Assembly (NCBI GenBank): GCA_030833315.1
Contig: JAURHM010000030.1
Location: 1 to 38,528 of the forward strand
Source: Burkholderiales bacterium
Lineage (GTDB): Bacteria > Pseudomonadota > Gammaproteobacteria > Burkholderiales > SG8-41
DNA: 38,528 nt
Reading direction: 5' to 3'
The notes below the pieces were generated by a model that was not told the DNA's origin, did no database searches, and saw only the letters and a program-made list of their open reading frames with translations. The position numbers were made by a program, and so were the translations under genes. Positions 15,487 to 25,275 of this stretch are shown here, piece by piece. Each line of letters starts with the position of its first letter. Position 1 is the first letter of the stretch.

Positions 15487-16788
15487 TCAGCGGCCGTATA
15501 ACGCGTTAGTCCAGCGCGCTGCCTCGAACAGATAACGGTCCGTATCACGGCGGGTCACCAGCTGCACGCCGATCGGCAGCTTGTTTGGACCACTGAACAG
15601 CGGCAGCGTGATCGACGGATTGTGGCAGGCCGTCCAGATCGAGCTGAACGCTGCAGAACCGGTGGCATTCAGGCCGACCGGCGGCTCACCCGGCGCCGAA
15701 GGCGTCACGATCACATCGAAATCCCGGAAAATGTCATCCAGCTGCAATCGCAGTGCTTCAGCTTGGGCACGGGCTTCGCGATACTCCTCGAAGCTGTAAG
15801 CCAGCCCGTGTTTCAGCCGGTTTTCGCGCAGCGTTTTGCTGATCTTCTCGTAGTGATGATTGATTTCCCAGGCGCGATTGCGGACAAACTCAAAGCTGGA
15901 AATCCGCTGATGGATTTCCTCGATCGGATCAAAGCTGGCGGGCAGGGTGAGGTCAGTGACTTTGGCGCCGCCTTTGGCCATTGCCGCTCCGCAGGATTCG
16001 ATGGCGTGCTTGGTGGCATCGTCCGTAATATCCCAGAACTGGGTGCGGCAGACACCGACGCGCGGCGGCTGGCAAGGTGTCACCGGCAAAGCCTCGGTCG
16101 GAACGCCGATCAGGATGTTGCGGTATAGCGCAATGTCTTCGACCGATCGCGCAATCAGTCCCAGCGTGTCGAGTGAACCCGCCGCTTCCATCACACCGGC
16201 CAGGCGCAGGTCGCCCCAGGTCGGGCGGTAGCCGACACAGCCGTTATACGCGGCAGGACGAATCGTAGAGCCGGTGGTCTGGGTACCGAGGGCTAGGGGA
16301 ATCATGCTGCAGCCGACGGCTGCTGCTGAACCGCTGGAAGAGCCGCCGGGCGTTCGTTTCGGGTCCATCGGGTGCATGGTTTTGCCGGGATGGCGATTGG
16401 CGAATTCGGTTGTCACGGTTTTGCCCATGATGATGCCACCGGCACGACGTGTCAGCGCGACGCAGGCTGCATCCATATGCGGGCGGTGACCGGCATGAAT
16501 CGGCGTACCGTATTCAGTGGGCAGGTCTGCCGTATCGATGATGTCTTTCATGCCGACCGGCACACCCTGCAGTGGTCCCCTCATGGCACCGCGGTCCAGT
16601 GCCTGTGCCTGCTGGATCACCAGTTTTGGATCAAGAAACTGCCACGCCTGCACCGCGGGTTCGCGTTCAGCGATGTAATCCAGGCAGGCGCGGGCCACGG
16701 CTTCAGCGGTGGTTTTGCCTGCACTAATGCGGCTGACAATTTCGGTGGCAGTCAATTCATGTAGATTTTTTTCAGACACAACAGTCAC
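15487..16788 (-). CDS. Amidase-signature family enzyme
   Basis: A 433-residue cytosolic hydrolase with the amidase triad Lys81 (VGMKDIID), Ser150 (GGSSSGSA) and Ser174 (TTGSTIRPA). The 69- and 24-residue spacings fit the family. It is shorter than the 11643 amidase and clearly a different subgroup, with no small-subunit gene beside it. Such enzymes cleave amides, carbamoyl groups or allophanate-like compounds; the substrate cannot be read here. The C-terminus ends within a few bases of a strong hairpin facing the Bug operon. The 138-nt gap to rdgC on the other side carries the divergent control regions. Confidence 0.9.
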   Translation of the reverse strand: MTVVSEKNLHELTATEIVSRISAGKTTAEAVARACLDYIAEREPAVQAWQFLDPKLVIQQAQALDRGAMRGPLQGVPVGMKDIIDTADLPTEYGTPIHAGHRPHMDAACVALTRRAGGIIMGKTVTTEFANRHPGKTMHPMDPKRTPGGSSSGSAAAVGCSMIPLALGTQTTGSTIRPAAYNGCVGYRPTWGDLRLAGVMEAAGSLDTLGLIARSVEDIALYRNILIGVPTEALPVTPCQPPRVGVCRTQFWDITDDATKHAIESCGAAMAKGGAKVTDLTLPASFDPIEEIHQRISSFEFVRNRAWEINHHYEKISKTLRENRLKHGLAYSFEEYREARAQAEALRLQLDDIFRDFDVIVTPSAPGEPPVGLNATGSAAFSSIWTACHNPSITLPLFSGPNKLPIGVQLVTRRDTDRYLFEAARWTNALYGR

Positions 16789-16900
16789 TCCGGCATTGAT
16801 GTCAATAGCCTCGATTTTAGCCGCTGTTGTCCGTCAGCGGCAGAAAGTCCCGAGAAAACAACGGCACAGAGAAAAGCGCAGCGTCACGATGGCGAAGCCT

Positions 16901-16906
16901 TATAAT
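16901..16906 (+). promoter_or_regulatory. Candidate -10 element of rdgC
   Basis: A perfect TATAAT lies 20 nt before the rdgC ATG and predicts initiation near 16913. No good -35 hexamer stands at 16-18 bp. The leader would be only about 14 nt with no Shine-Dalgarno sequence. Confidence 0.45.
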
Positions 16907-16926
16907 CCCCGAATTTTTATGCCGCC

Positions 16927-17829
16927 ATGTGGTTCAAGAATCTCGTAATTTATCGATTGCCTGAAGGCTGGTCCGCAGACGCTGACGATCTGGATCGCAA
17001 GCTGGCCCATGAAGCCATGCAGCCCTGCGGCGGATTCCAGATGGAAAGCCGCGGCTGGGTATGTCCGCATGAAGACGGCCTGTTCCTGCACCGGCAGAAT
17101 CAACAGTGGCTGATGGCATTGGGTGAGGAACAGAAGCTGCTGCCGGGCTCGGTCGTTCGACAGGAAGCCCAGGACCGCGCAGATGAGATGGCGCGTCAGC
17201 AGGCCCATCCGGTCAGTCGCAAGCAGATGCGCGATCTCAAGGCGCAGGTACTGAACGAACTGCTGCCGCGTGCGCTGGTGCGCCGCCGGATAACCCGCGC
17301 ATGGATTGACTCGGCCAGCCGCTGGATGGCCATCGATACTGCCGGCGAAGCCAAGGCCGAACAGTTCATGGAAGTCCTGCGCCGCACAGATGATGGATTC
17401 CCGACGCGCCGCCTGGACACGGAACGTTCGCCTGCGTCAGCCATGTCGCAGTGGCTGATCCAAGGCGAAGTGCCCGGCGCGTTCAGCATTGATCAGGACC
17501 TGGAACTGCGCGCCGCCGACGGCAGCAAGGCCACAGTGCGTTATGTACGGCACAGCCTTGAAGGCAAGGAAATCCGCGATCACATCAACGGCGGCAAAAC
17601 GGTGGTCCGGCTCGGCCTGACCTGGAATGACCGCATTTCCTTTGTGCTGACCGAACAGCTGCTGATCAAACGCGTCACCTTCCTCGACATCCTCAAGCGC
17701 GAATCCGATGCCGAACTTGAGGATGACGATCAACAATTCGAAATCGACTTTGCCCTGATGTCCGGCGAGCTGGCACTGCTGCTGGCCGATCTGACGAAGG
17801 CATTGGGCGGGGAGAAACCCAGAACATGA
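16927..17829 (+). CDS. rdgC: Recombination-associated protein RdgC
   Basis: RdgC forms a ring-shaped dimer that binds double-stranded DNA and restrains RecA and replication-fork recombination. The 300-residue length is normal. The start [15 protein letters not shown], the central motif [20 protein letters not shown] and the conserved C-terminal [16 protein letters not shown] region identify it. The start follows a short leader with no Shine-Dalgarno sequence. Its stop overlaps the start of tex (ATGA), so the two genes are translationally coupled. A divergent amidase lies upstream. Confidence 0.93.
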   Translation: MWFKNLVIYRLPEGWSADADDLDRKLAHEAMQPCGGFQMESRGWVCPHEDGLFLHRQNQQWLMALGEEQKLLPGSVVRQEAQDRADEMARQQAHPVSRKQMRDLKAQVLNELLPRALVRRRITRAWIDSASRWMAIDTAGEAKAEQFMEVLRRTDDGFPTRRLDTERSPASAMSQWLIQGEVPGAFSIDQDLELRAADGSKATVRYVRHSLEGKEIRDHINGGKTVVRLGLTWNDRISFVLTEQLLIKRVTFLDILKRESDAELEDDDQQFEIDFALMSGELALLLADLTKALGGEKPRT

Positions 17830-20219
17830 GCAGCACCGCAACACCGGCCATACAGCTGAAAATCGTCAAAGCCATTGCAGCAGAACTCAATGTCAATGCC
17901 AGCCAGGTAGCCGCCACCGTCACATTGCTCGATGAAGGAGCCACTGTTCCCTTCATTGCCCGCTACCGCAAGGAAGTCACCGGAAACCTCGATGACACAC
18001 AGCTGCGTAATCTCGAAGAACGCCTGATCTATCTGCGCGAACTGGAAGACCGTCGCGGCGCGATCATTGCGTCGATTGAAGAACAGGGCAAGATGACCGA
18101 CGCGCTGCGTCAGGCCATCGAAGCCGGCGCCACCAAGCAGACGCTGGAAGACCTCTACCTGCCCTACAAGCCCAAGCGCCGCACCAAGGCGCAGATTGCC
18201 CGCGAAGCCGGTCTTGAGCCGCTGGCCGAAGCCCTGCTGGCGAATCCCATTCTGGATCCTGAAACCGAAGCTGCGGCCTATATCAACGTCAAACCGGCAA
18301 GCGAGGGCGTCGATGCCATTAATGTGCCGGATGCCAAGACGGCACTGGAAGGTGCGCGAGACATCCTTTCCGAGCGCTTCGCTGAAACCGCCGAACTGCT
18401 GGCCAAGCTGCGTACTCGCCTTCACAACGAAGGCATTTTGACCTCAACCGTCGTCAAAGGGCAGGAAGCCGCGGAAGATGAAAAATTCCGTGACTACTAT
18501 GCCTACTCGGAACTGATCCGTAATATTCCTTCGCACCGTGCACTGGCGCTGTTCCGCGGACGCACACTGGGCGTGCTGATGCTGCAGTTGGGACTCGGTG
18601 AAGAACTCGAAGCCGCCGTGCCACATCCCTGCGCAGCAATGATTGCATCACACTTCGGCATTGAAGACTGCGGCCGTCCGGCGGACAAATGGCTGGCCGG
18701 TGTCTGCAACTGGACCTGGCGAGTCAAAGCGCATCTGCATCTGAGCGCCGACCTGATGCTTCAGCTTCGCGAAAACGCGGAAAACGAAGCGATCCGCATC
18801 TTCGGCCGCAATCTGCGCGAACTGCTGCTGGCGGCGCCCGCCGGCCCCAAGGCCGTGCTGGGGCTGGATCCGGGACTGCGTACCGGTTGCAAGGTGGCTG
18901 TGGTGGATGCGACCGGCAAGTTGCTGGATACGGTAACGATTTATCCGCATGCGCCGCGCAACGATTGGGACGGCTCTCTGGCCACATTGGCACGGTTATG
19001 CGTGCAACACGGCGTTGACCTGATTTCCATCGGCAACGGTACTGCGAGCCGCGAAACCGACAAGCTGGCGGCCGAGCTGATTGCACGGGCAGGCGCACTG
19101 AAACCGCCGCGTCGCATGGCGAAGATTGTGGTCAGTGAAGCAGGGGCATCGGTTTATTCGGCATCGGCGTTTGCTGCTGCCGAGTTTCCCGATCTCGATG
19201 TCAGCCTGCGCGGCGCGGTGTCCATCGCGCGTCGCGTGCAGGATCCGCTCGCTGAACTGGTCAAGATCGAACCCAAGGCCATCGGCGTCGGCCAGTATCA
19301 GCACGACGTTAACCAGCGCGCGCTGGCGCGTAATCTGGATGCGACGGTTGAAGATTGCGTGAATGGGGTTGGCGTCAACGTCAATACGGCATCGGCGGCG
19401 CTGCTGGCCCGGGTATCCGGACTGAACAGTACCCATGCCCGCAATATCGTCGAATTCCGCGATAAAAATGGGGCGTTCCCCGACCGTGAAACCATCCGCA
19501 AGGTGCCGCGCCTCGGTGACAAAACCTTCGAACAGGCCGCCGGCTTTTTGCGAATCAATGACGGCACGAACCCGCTGGACCGTTCCGCCGTGCACCCCGA
19601 AGCCTATCCGCTGGTCGAGCGCATTCTGAAGCGCATCGGCAAGGAAATCACCGAAGTCATGGGGCAGACGCAGTTGCTCAAAGGGCTTGTCGCCCATGAT
19701 TTCGCCGATGACCGTTTCGGTCTGCCTACGGTACGCGATGTCATCGCCGAACTGGAAAAGCCGGGACGCGATCCGCGGCCCGAGTTCAAAATGGCGACAT
19801 TCCGCGAAGGCATCGAAAAAATTACCGACCTGCAGCCGGACATGATTCTCGAAGGTGTGGTCACCAACGTCGCGGCATTCGGCGCCTTTGTCGATATCGG
19901 CGTGCACCAGGACGGACTGGTCCATGTGTCGGCCCTGGCCAACCGCTTCGTCAAGGACCCGCACGAGGTGGTGAAGCCCGGACAGATCGTCAAGGTCAAA
20001 ATCATCGAGGTTGACGTCAAACGACAGCGCATTGCGCTGACCATGCGTCTGGAGGCGCCTGCAGAAGCCGCGCCGCGCCGCGGCGGCAGTGCATCACCGG
20101 CGGGGCCGGAACGCCGTCCCCAAGGGGGTAACCGGCAGGACACGCGTCCACCCCGGGAATCCCGTGAACCCGCCATGCCAAGCGCCATGGCGCTCGCCTT
20201 CGCCAAACTGAAAAAGTAG
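17826..20219 (+). CDS. tex: Tex-family RNA-binding transcriptional accessory protein
   Basis: Tex is a large nucleic-acid-binding protein related to eukaryotic Spt6, involved in transcription and stress survival. At 797 residues it is full length. Domains in order: the helical Tex N-terminus ([17 protein letters not shown] near residue 36); a YqgF/RNase H-like domain ([18 protein letters not shown] near 340); helix-hairpin-helix repeats ([15 protein letters not shown] near 520); and an S1 RNA-binding domain ([19 protein letters not shown] near 675). A Pro/Arg/Gly-rich tail follows. It overlaps rdgC by 4 nt. A terminator at 20225-20250 ends this operon. Confidence 0.96.
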   Translation: MSSTATPAIQLKIVKAIAAELNVNASQVAATVTLLDEGATVPFIARYRKEVTGNLDDTQLRNLEERLIYLRELEDRRGAIIASIEEQGKMTDALRQAIEAGATKQTLEDLYLPYKPKRRTKAQIAREAGLEPLAEALLANPILDPETEAAAYINVKPASEGVDAINVPDAKTALEGARDILSERFAETAELLAKLRTRLHNEGILTSTVVKGQEAAEDEKFRDYYAYSELIRNIPSHRALALFRGRTLGVLMLQLGLGEELEAAVPHPCAAMIASHFGIEDCGRPADKWLAGVCNWTWRVKAHLHLSADLMLQLRENAENEAIRIFGRNLRELLLAAPAGPKAVLGLDPGLRTGCKVAVVDATGKLLDTVTIYPHAPRNDWDGSLATLARLCVQHGVDLISIGNGTASRETDKLAAELIARAGALKPPRRMAKIVVSEAGASVYSASAFAAAEFPDLDVSLRGAVSIARRVQDPLAELVKIEPKAIGVGQYQHDVNQRALARNLDATVEDCVNGVGVNVNTASAALLARVSGLNSTHARNIVEFRDKNGAFPDRETIRKVPRLGDKTFEQAAGFLRINDGTNPLDRSAVHPEAYPLVERILKRIGKEITEVMGQTQLLKGLVAHDFADDRFGLPTVRDVIAELEKPGRDPRPEFKMATFREGIEKITDLQPDMILEGVVTNVAAFGAFVDIGVHQDGLVHVSALANRFVKDPHEVVKPGQIVKVKIIEVDVKRQRIALTMRLEAPAEAAPRRGGSASPAGPERRPQGGNRQDTRPPRESREPAMPSAMALAFAKLKK

Positions 20220-20224
20220 GACGC

Positions 20225-20250
20225 CCCGGCCCCATCCGGGGCCGGGCTTT
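20225..20250 (+). terminator. Hairpin terminator after tex
   Basis: CCCGGCCCC (20225-20233) pairs perfectly with GGGGCCGGG (20238-20246) around ATCC. It is followed by CTTTGATTT, a weak T-run. Confidence 0.7.
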
Positions 20251-20314
20251 GATTTAGGTCATGGAATCCGGCCTCCCGCCGCATGCGCCGACGGCGGAGG
20301 GGTAGGATATTCCC

Positions 20315-22063
20315 ATGGCCAGATCACGCAAACCCGTCGCGCCGCCAACTGACGCCATCGTGTGCAGCGCGGCGCTGTGGCGCGAACAGCTTGAGCAACT
20401 CCATCAGGCAATGGATCCCTTCGGCATCGGCGCCTCGTTTCGCAAGGCCGGCGAAGGCTGGCTGGCCAATCCGGAGCAGCTGGCGTCAGCGCTGCGCCAG
20501 CTGACGCGCGATGTACAGTCACTGCAACTTTATGCCTTGCAGACCGCTACCGGACTGAAGCCGGAGCCGGTTCAGATTCCAAAACCTGACGATGAACGGT
20601 TTTCGGATCCAGTCTGGAACGAATCTGCGCCGTTTTCCCTGATCAAGCAGTATTACCTGCTGTACACCCACTGGCTGGAGGAGGCACTGTTAGATGCACC
20701 CGACACGCCGGCCAAGGAGCGCCGGCATGCCGCTTTCTGGGCTCGACAGTGGCTTAATGCGATTGCACCTAATAATTACCTGTTCTCCAATCCGGTGGCC
20801 TTGAAGAAATTCCACGAATCCGGCGGCGCCTCGCTGACCCATGGACTGAAGCAGTGGCTCGATGATCTGCGGACCGGCGATGTGCAGATGGTTGATCGCT
20901 CGGCATTCCAGGTCGGCAAAAACCTGGCAACAACTCCCGGTGCCATGGTGTATCGCAATAACCTAATGGAACTGATCCAGTACGAACCGACGACCGCTCA
21001 GGTACATGCCATCCCGATCGTGATCTTTCCGCCGTGGATCAACAAGTTCTACATTCTTGATCTGAATGAAAAGAAAAGTTTCATCCGTTACCTGGTTGCG
21101 CAGGGTTTCACGGTGTTTGTCGTCAGCTGGCGTAACCCGACAGCTGCGCAATCGGAAACCACATTCGACGATTATCTGATGCACGGCATGCGCGAAGCCA
21201 TCGATGTCGCGCGCGAAATCTGCGGCACTTCGCATGCACACGCGGTCGGCTACTGCATCGGTGGTACGGCACTGGCGGCGATGATGGCTTGGTACAACGC
21301 TGAATATCCGGATGCCGCCAGCGTTCCTGTTGCGCATTGGACCCTGCTGACCGCGCTGACGGATTTCTCGCGACCGGGCGGCATTGAAGTGTTTCTTAAC
21401 GAGGAAACCATCAACTCGCTCGATGCGTTGATGGCACAACAGGGATTTCTCGAAGGTCGCGACATGGCGCGCGCCTTTCGCCTGCTGCGATCGAACAGCC
21501 TGATCTGGCATTACTTCGTGCACAACTATCTCTACGGCGAAACGCCCCCGGCTTTTGACGTGCTGTTCTGGAATTCCGATGTCACACGCATGCCGCGCGC
21601 CATGCACGCGTTTTACCTGCGTGAGTTCTACCTGCACAACAAGCTGATCCAGAAAGACGGCTTGATGCTGGCTGGTCACGGCATTGATCTGGGGCGCATC
21701 CGCCAGCCGCTGTATGCCGTAGGCTGTGTGGAAGACCACATCGCTCCCTGGAAGGCCACGTTCAAGATTGCCGACCGGCTGCAGGCGCCGGTGCAATACA
21801 CGCTGTCGAGCTCGGGACACATCCTCGGCATCATCAATCCACCAGTAACGCCGCCGAAGCGCAGTTACTGGAACGGGCCCTGCAAAGCGCAGAGCCCGGA
21901 TGAATGGAAACATCAGTGCAGCGAAGTGCAGGGCAGTTGGTGGCCGCACTGGACAGCGTATCTGTCACAGCAATGCGGGCCGATGATTGCGGCGCGTCAG
22001 CCCGGTTCAGCTGAGCATCCCGTTCTTGAAGCCGCGCCGGGGCGGTATGTGCTGGACACCTGA
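20315..22063 (+). CDS. phaC: Class I poly(3-hydroxyalkanoate) synthase
   Basis: Polymerises (R)-3-hydroxyacyl-CoA into polyester storage granules. At 582 residues it fits class I. The lipase-like box GYCIGG holds the catalytic Cys314. The acid Asp474 lies in VEDHIAPW and the general base His502 in SSGHILGIINPP. The Cys-Asp and Asp-His spacings match Cupriavidus PhaC. The N-terminal part shows the family pattern (PVWNESAPFSLIKQYYLLYTHW broken by helices). No phaA, phaB, phaR or phasin gene is nearby, so it is an orphan here. The bidirectional terminator 20 nt downstream separates it from the convergent rne gene. Confidence 0.95.
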   Translation: MARSRKPVAPPTDAIVCSAALWREQLEQLHQAMDPFGIGASFRKAGEGWLANPEQLASALRQLTRDVQSLQLYALQTATGLKPEPVQIPKPDDERFSDPVWNESAPFSLIKQYYLLYTHWLEEALLDAPDTPAKERRHAAFWARQWLNAIAPNNYLFSNPVALKKFHESGGASLTHGLKQWLDDLRTGDVQMVDRSAFQVGKNLATTPGAMVYRNNLMELIQYEPTTAQVHAIPIVIFPPWINKFYILDLNEKKSFIRYLVAQGFTVFVVSWRNPTAAQSETTFDDYLMHGMREAIDVAREICGTSHAHAVGYCIGGTALAAMMAWYNAEYPDAASVPVAHWTLLTALTDFSRPGGIEVFLNEETINSLDALMAQQGFLEGRDMARAFRLLRSNSLIWHYFVHNYLYGETPPAFDVLFWNSDVTRMPRAMHAFYLREFYLHNKLIQKDGLMLAGHGIDLGRIRQPLYAVGCVEDHIAPWKATFKIADRLQAPVQYTLSSSGHILGIINPPVTPPKRSYWNGPCKAQSPDEWKHQCSEVQGSWWPHWTAYLSQQCGPMIAARQPGSAEHPVLEAAPGRYVLDT

Positions 22064-22083
22064 AACAAGACGGACAAACAAAA

Positions 22084-22111
22084 AAAACGGCGCAGTAATC
22101 CGCGCCGTTTT
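22084..22111. terminator. Bidirectional terminator between phaC and rne
   Basis: AAAACGGCGC (22084-22093) pairs with GCGCCGTTTT (22102-22111) around an 8-nt loop. It is flanked by an A-run on the left and T-rich sequence on the right, so it can end transcription from both sides. A second AT-rich hairpin, TAAGTTATT with AATAACTTA (22116-22124 and 22131-22139), follows just before the rne stop. Confidence 0.85.
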
Positions 22112-22152
22112 AATTTAAGTTATTTAAAACAATAACTTATTTGTGTTTGTCA

Positions 22153-24852
22153 TCAGTTCCGCGTTTCCACCTGTTGCAGCGGTTCATTGGCAACGGGCTC
22201 AGCCGGGGGACGCACGCGCTTGACGCGCTTGGGCGCACCATCATCCGCCGCAGCCAAGGCGGCCTGCACGCGCTCAGCCTTGGTTTCCACTTGCTGCAGA
22301 TCGGAAGGCCATTCGATTTTCAGCGGCGCAGCAACGGGTGCCGGTGCAGCAGGGGCAGGCGCCGGCTGGGGCCTAGCCGTAATCGGCCGTTCAGCCACCG
22401 GCGGTGCAGCAAGCACAGGCGCCTCGGCAACTACCGCATGTGCTTCTGCAGCGACAACCGCTGCCGGCGGCACCTCCCGCACCTGAACCGCCTCTTGCAC
22501 AGGCGCCATCGGTGCTGCAGTCTGCACGGATTCACGGACAATTTCTTCAGCCGGTGCCGCCGCAACCGCCAGCGGATCGGGAATGACGCTACCTTCTTCC
22601 GGATTGGGTACAAACGGCGTGCGCGGATACCAGACCCGGTCGCCGCGTTGCTGCTGGCCCTGGCGTTCCTGCCGCTCCTGGCCCGGTTCGCCCGTACGCT
22701 CACCACGATCCGCACCGCCACGTCGACCGCGACGACGGCGACCGCCGCTGCGTTCTTCACCGCCTTGCTGATCGGGACCCTGGATCACCGGTGCAGCATT
22801 GGCCAGATTGGCTTGATCCAGTTCAGCGGCCTCCGGAGCGGCCGCCGCGCGCTGCTGCTCGCGCGCCTCCTGCGGACGATCCTCGCGCGGGCCACGGTCA
22901 CGACCGCGACGCTGCCGGTCTTCACCATTGCGCTCGCTGCCTTCGCGTTCACGGCGCGGGCCGCGCTCGCCACGACCACCGCGTTCGCCACGCTCGCCGC
23001 GCTCACCACGGCCACCACGACCTGATCCTCGTTCACCACGTTGCGGACGGCCGTTGCTTCCTGCTGCGCCTCGGGCCGGACGCGCATTGCGTGCCGGTTC
23101 GGCAGTCGCCGTTGCGGCGGTTTCCGCAGAAGGCTTGCGACGGAACCAGCCCATGATCTTGCCGATGATGCCGTCATCCGAAGCCGGGGGCAGTGCGGTC
23201 GAAACCGGTGCTGCAGCTGCGGGGGGGGCAACAGGTGCCGGCGCCTGCTGCATCACCGTGATGCCTTTGACCGCAGCTTCGGGGCGTGCTGCTGCCGGTT
23301 CTGCAGCGCCGTCGGTCTTTTCCTCTTCCTTGGGCATCGCCACCATTTCGTAGCTGGGCGCCAGCGGTTCACTCTGGTTCAGATCGTCGTGGCGCAGCCG
23401 CGTAACGGTGTAATTCGGCGTTTCGATGTGCACATTCGGGATCAGCAGTACGTTGACGCGGTGACGCGCCTCAAGCAATTGCAGATCGACGCGTTTTTCG
23501 TTGAGCAGGAAGGTCGCGACATCCACCGGCACCTGTGCGTGCACGGCCGCCGTGTTGTCCTTCATCGACTCTTCCTGAATGATGCGCAGGATGTGCAGGG
23601 CGGTGGACTCGGTGCCGCGGATATGGCCGATGCCATGGCAGCGCGGGCAGGGGCTGTGGCTGGACTCGCCAAGAGAAGGACGCAGGCGCTGGCGCGACAG
23701 TTCCATCAGGCCGAAACGGGAAATCTTGCCGAGCTGGACGCGGGCGCGATCGTATTTGAGCGCATCGCGCAGCCGGTTTTCGACTTCACGCTGGTTGCGC
23801 TGCGACTCCATGTCGATGAAGTCGATGACGATCAGGCCGCCGAGATCGCGCAGACGCAGCTGGCGGGCGACTTCATCGGCCGCCTCCAGGTTGGTGCGGA
23901 ACGCGGTTTCCTCAATGTCAGCGCCGCGCGTGGAACGTGCGGAGTTAACATCGACGGCAACCAGCGCTTCGGTGTGATCAAGGACCACGGCGCCGCCGGA
24001 AGGCAGGTTGACCGCACGCGAGAACGCGGATTCGATCTGGTGTTCGATCTGAAAGCGCGAAAACAGCGGCACATCGTCGCGGTAGAGCTTGGCGCGATCG
24101 ACATAATTCGGCATCACATGGCTCATGAACTGTACGGCCTGTTCATGGATCGAGTCGGTGTCGATCAGGATCTCGCCGATGTCTTCATGGAAATAATCGC
24201 GGATCGCGCGGATGACCAGGCTGGATTCCTGGAAAATCAGGAAAGCGCCGTCCTGCTGGTGAGCCGCGCCTTCGATGGCCGTCCACAACTGGAGCAGGTA
24301 TTTCAGATCCCAGTTGAGTTCTTCGGCCGTGCGGCCGATGCCGGCGGTGCGGGCGATGACGCTCATGCCGTTGGGCACATCCAGCTGGGCAACGGTTTCC
24401 TTCAGTTCGGCCCGTTCTTCACCTTCGATGCGACGCGAAACACCGCCACCGCGCGGGTTGTTGGGCATCAGTACCAGATAACGGCCGGCGAGACTGATAA
24501 AGGTGGTCAGGGCGGCGCCTTTGTTGCCGCGCTCGTCCTTGTCGACCTGGACAATGATTTCCTGGCGTTCGCGCAGGGCGTCCTGGATGCGGGCTTTGCT
24601 GACGTCGATACCGGCCTTGAAGTAGGCGCGGGCGACTTCCTTGAAGGGCAGGAATCCGTGGCGGTCGTGACCGTAATCGACAAAGGCGGCTTCGAGGCTG
24701 GGCTCGATGCGGGTGATGACACCCTTGTAGATATTGCTCTTGCGCTGTTCCTTGCCGGCGGATTCGATGTCGAGATCGATCAGTTTCTGACCGTCGACGA
24801 TGGCGACGCGCAGCTCTTCAGCTTGCGTCGCATTAAACAACATGCGTTTCAT
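22153..24852 (-). CDS. rne: Ribonuclease E
   Basis: Essential endoribonuclease for mRNA decay and for rRNA and tRNA processing. The 899-residue protein begins [21 protein letters not shown]. An S1 domain is near residues 40-120, and the catalytic Asp301 and Asp344 stand in the VDVNSAR and VIDFIDM motifs. The Zn-link is CPRCHG near residue 403. After about residue 510 the chain becomes a disordered tail with a long Arg/Gly-rich tract (RGER-type repeats, about 600-660) and a Pro/Ala-rich end. This tail would bind RNA and degradosome partners. The start at 24852 is fixed by GGGAGA upstream and by E. coli similarity; an ATG at 24894 is rejected. rne is divergent from rluC, as in E. coli. Confidence 0.96.
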   Translation of the reverse strand: MKRMLFNATQAEELRVAIVDGQKLIDLDIESAGKEQRKSNIYKGVITRIEPSLEAAFVDYGHDRHGFLPFKEVARAYFKAGIDVSKARIQDALRERQEIIVQVDKDERGNKGAALTTFISLAGRYLVLMPNNPRGGGVSRRIEGEERAELKETVAQLDVPNGMSVIARTAGIGRTAEELNWDLKYLLQLWTAIEGAAHQQDGAFLIFQESSLVIRAIRDYFHEDIGEILIDTDSIHEQAVQFMSHVMPNYVDRAKLYRDDVPLFSRFQIEHQIESAFSRAVNLPSGGAVVLDHTEALVAVDVNSARSTRGADIEETAFRTNLEAADEVARQLRLRDLGGLIVIDFIDMESQRNQREVENRLRDALKYDRARVQLGKISRFGLMELSRQRLRPSLGESSHSPCPRCHGIGHIRGTESTALHILRIIQEESMKDNTAAVHAQVPVDVATFLLNEKRVDLQLLEARHRVNVLLIPNVHIETPNYTVTRLRHDDLNQSEPLAPSYEMVAMPKEEEKTDGAAEPAAARPEAAVKGITVMQQAPAPVAPPAAAAPVSTALPPASDDGIIGKIMGWFRRKPSAETAATATAEPARNARPARGAAGSNGRPQRGERGSGRGGRGERGERGERGGRGERGPRREREGSERNGEDRQRRGRDRGPREDRPQEAREQQRAAAAPEAAELDQANLANAAPVIQGPDQQGGEERSGGRRRRGRRGGADRGERTGEPGQERQERQGQQQRGDRVWYPRTPFVPNPEEGSVIPDPLAVAAAPAEEIVRESVQTAAPMAPVQEAVQVREVPPAAVVAAEAHAVVAEAPVLAAPPVAERPITARPQPAPAPAAPAPVAAPLKIEWPSDLQQVETKAERVQAALAAADDGAPKRVKRVRPPAEPVANEPLQQVETRN

Positions 24853-25275
24853 TTCTTCTTCTCCCGCGCTCAAGGATTTGCACGGGATGGACACAACAGC
24901 TACCGCCCGCAGGCGGGGGACTCAGGATGGTTCGGCTGGTAATCAGCAGTTTGAAACGATCGTGATTGGCGTCCTGGTTATGCAGTGTGTCTTGCGTGGA
25001 TTCGCGCGGTTCGCGCAAATCCGGAAATTCGAACAGTGCCTTGAGCGCGTAATTCGTCTAGTATCGCTACTTGTTTCGGTGAGCGACTTTAACCCTGTAT
25101 TTATTTCAAACACGGCTGACGCCGTGGACATGCCGCGCAACATCGCTGTCGTCGCAATCGCGTACTGACAGCATCCATTGCAGAGAGCGCACCAGTTGCG
25201 GAATTCCTTCGCGTCGGGCTTAGCCCAAGTTCCGCGTCGTCCGCCAGGGGCAGCGCTGGCAAGAAGTATAAGTAA
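24853..25275. promoter_or_regulatory. Structured rne leader and divergent rne/rluC control region
   Basis: The 423-nt gap between the rne and rluC starts has no convincing gene. Near the rne start lies the hairpin CCGCC/GGCGG (24903-24916). Further up is a strong interrupted stem GGATT-GCGCG with CGCGC-AATCC (24998-25022), and then CACGGC/GCCGTG (25111-25126). A long structured rne leader is known in E. coli, where RNase E feeds back on its own message; the same is inferred here from position only. I could not assign a firm promoter on either strand; the AT-rich stretch near 25080-25110 is the best place to look. Confidence 0.5.

Noticed and set aside
22116-22139. AT-rich hairpin beside the phaC/rne terminator as an attachment site
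   Set aside because: It is a short perfect inverted repeat with no direct repeats or integrase gene; more likely part of the termination region.
23041-24942. A 633-codon plus-strand frame, and another at 22141-23025, opposite rne
   Set aside because: Both are antisense shadows of rne. The second translates to Arg/Thr/Ala-rich low complexity caused by the RG-repeat DNA.
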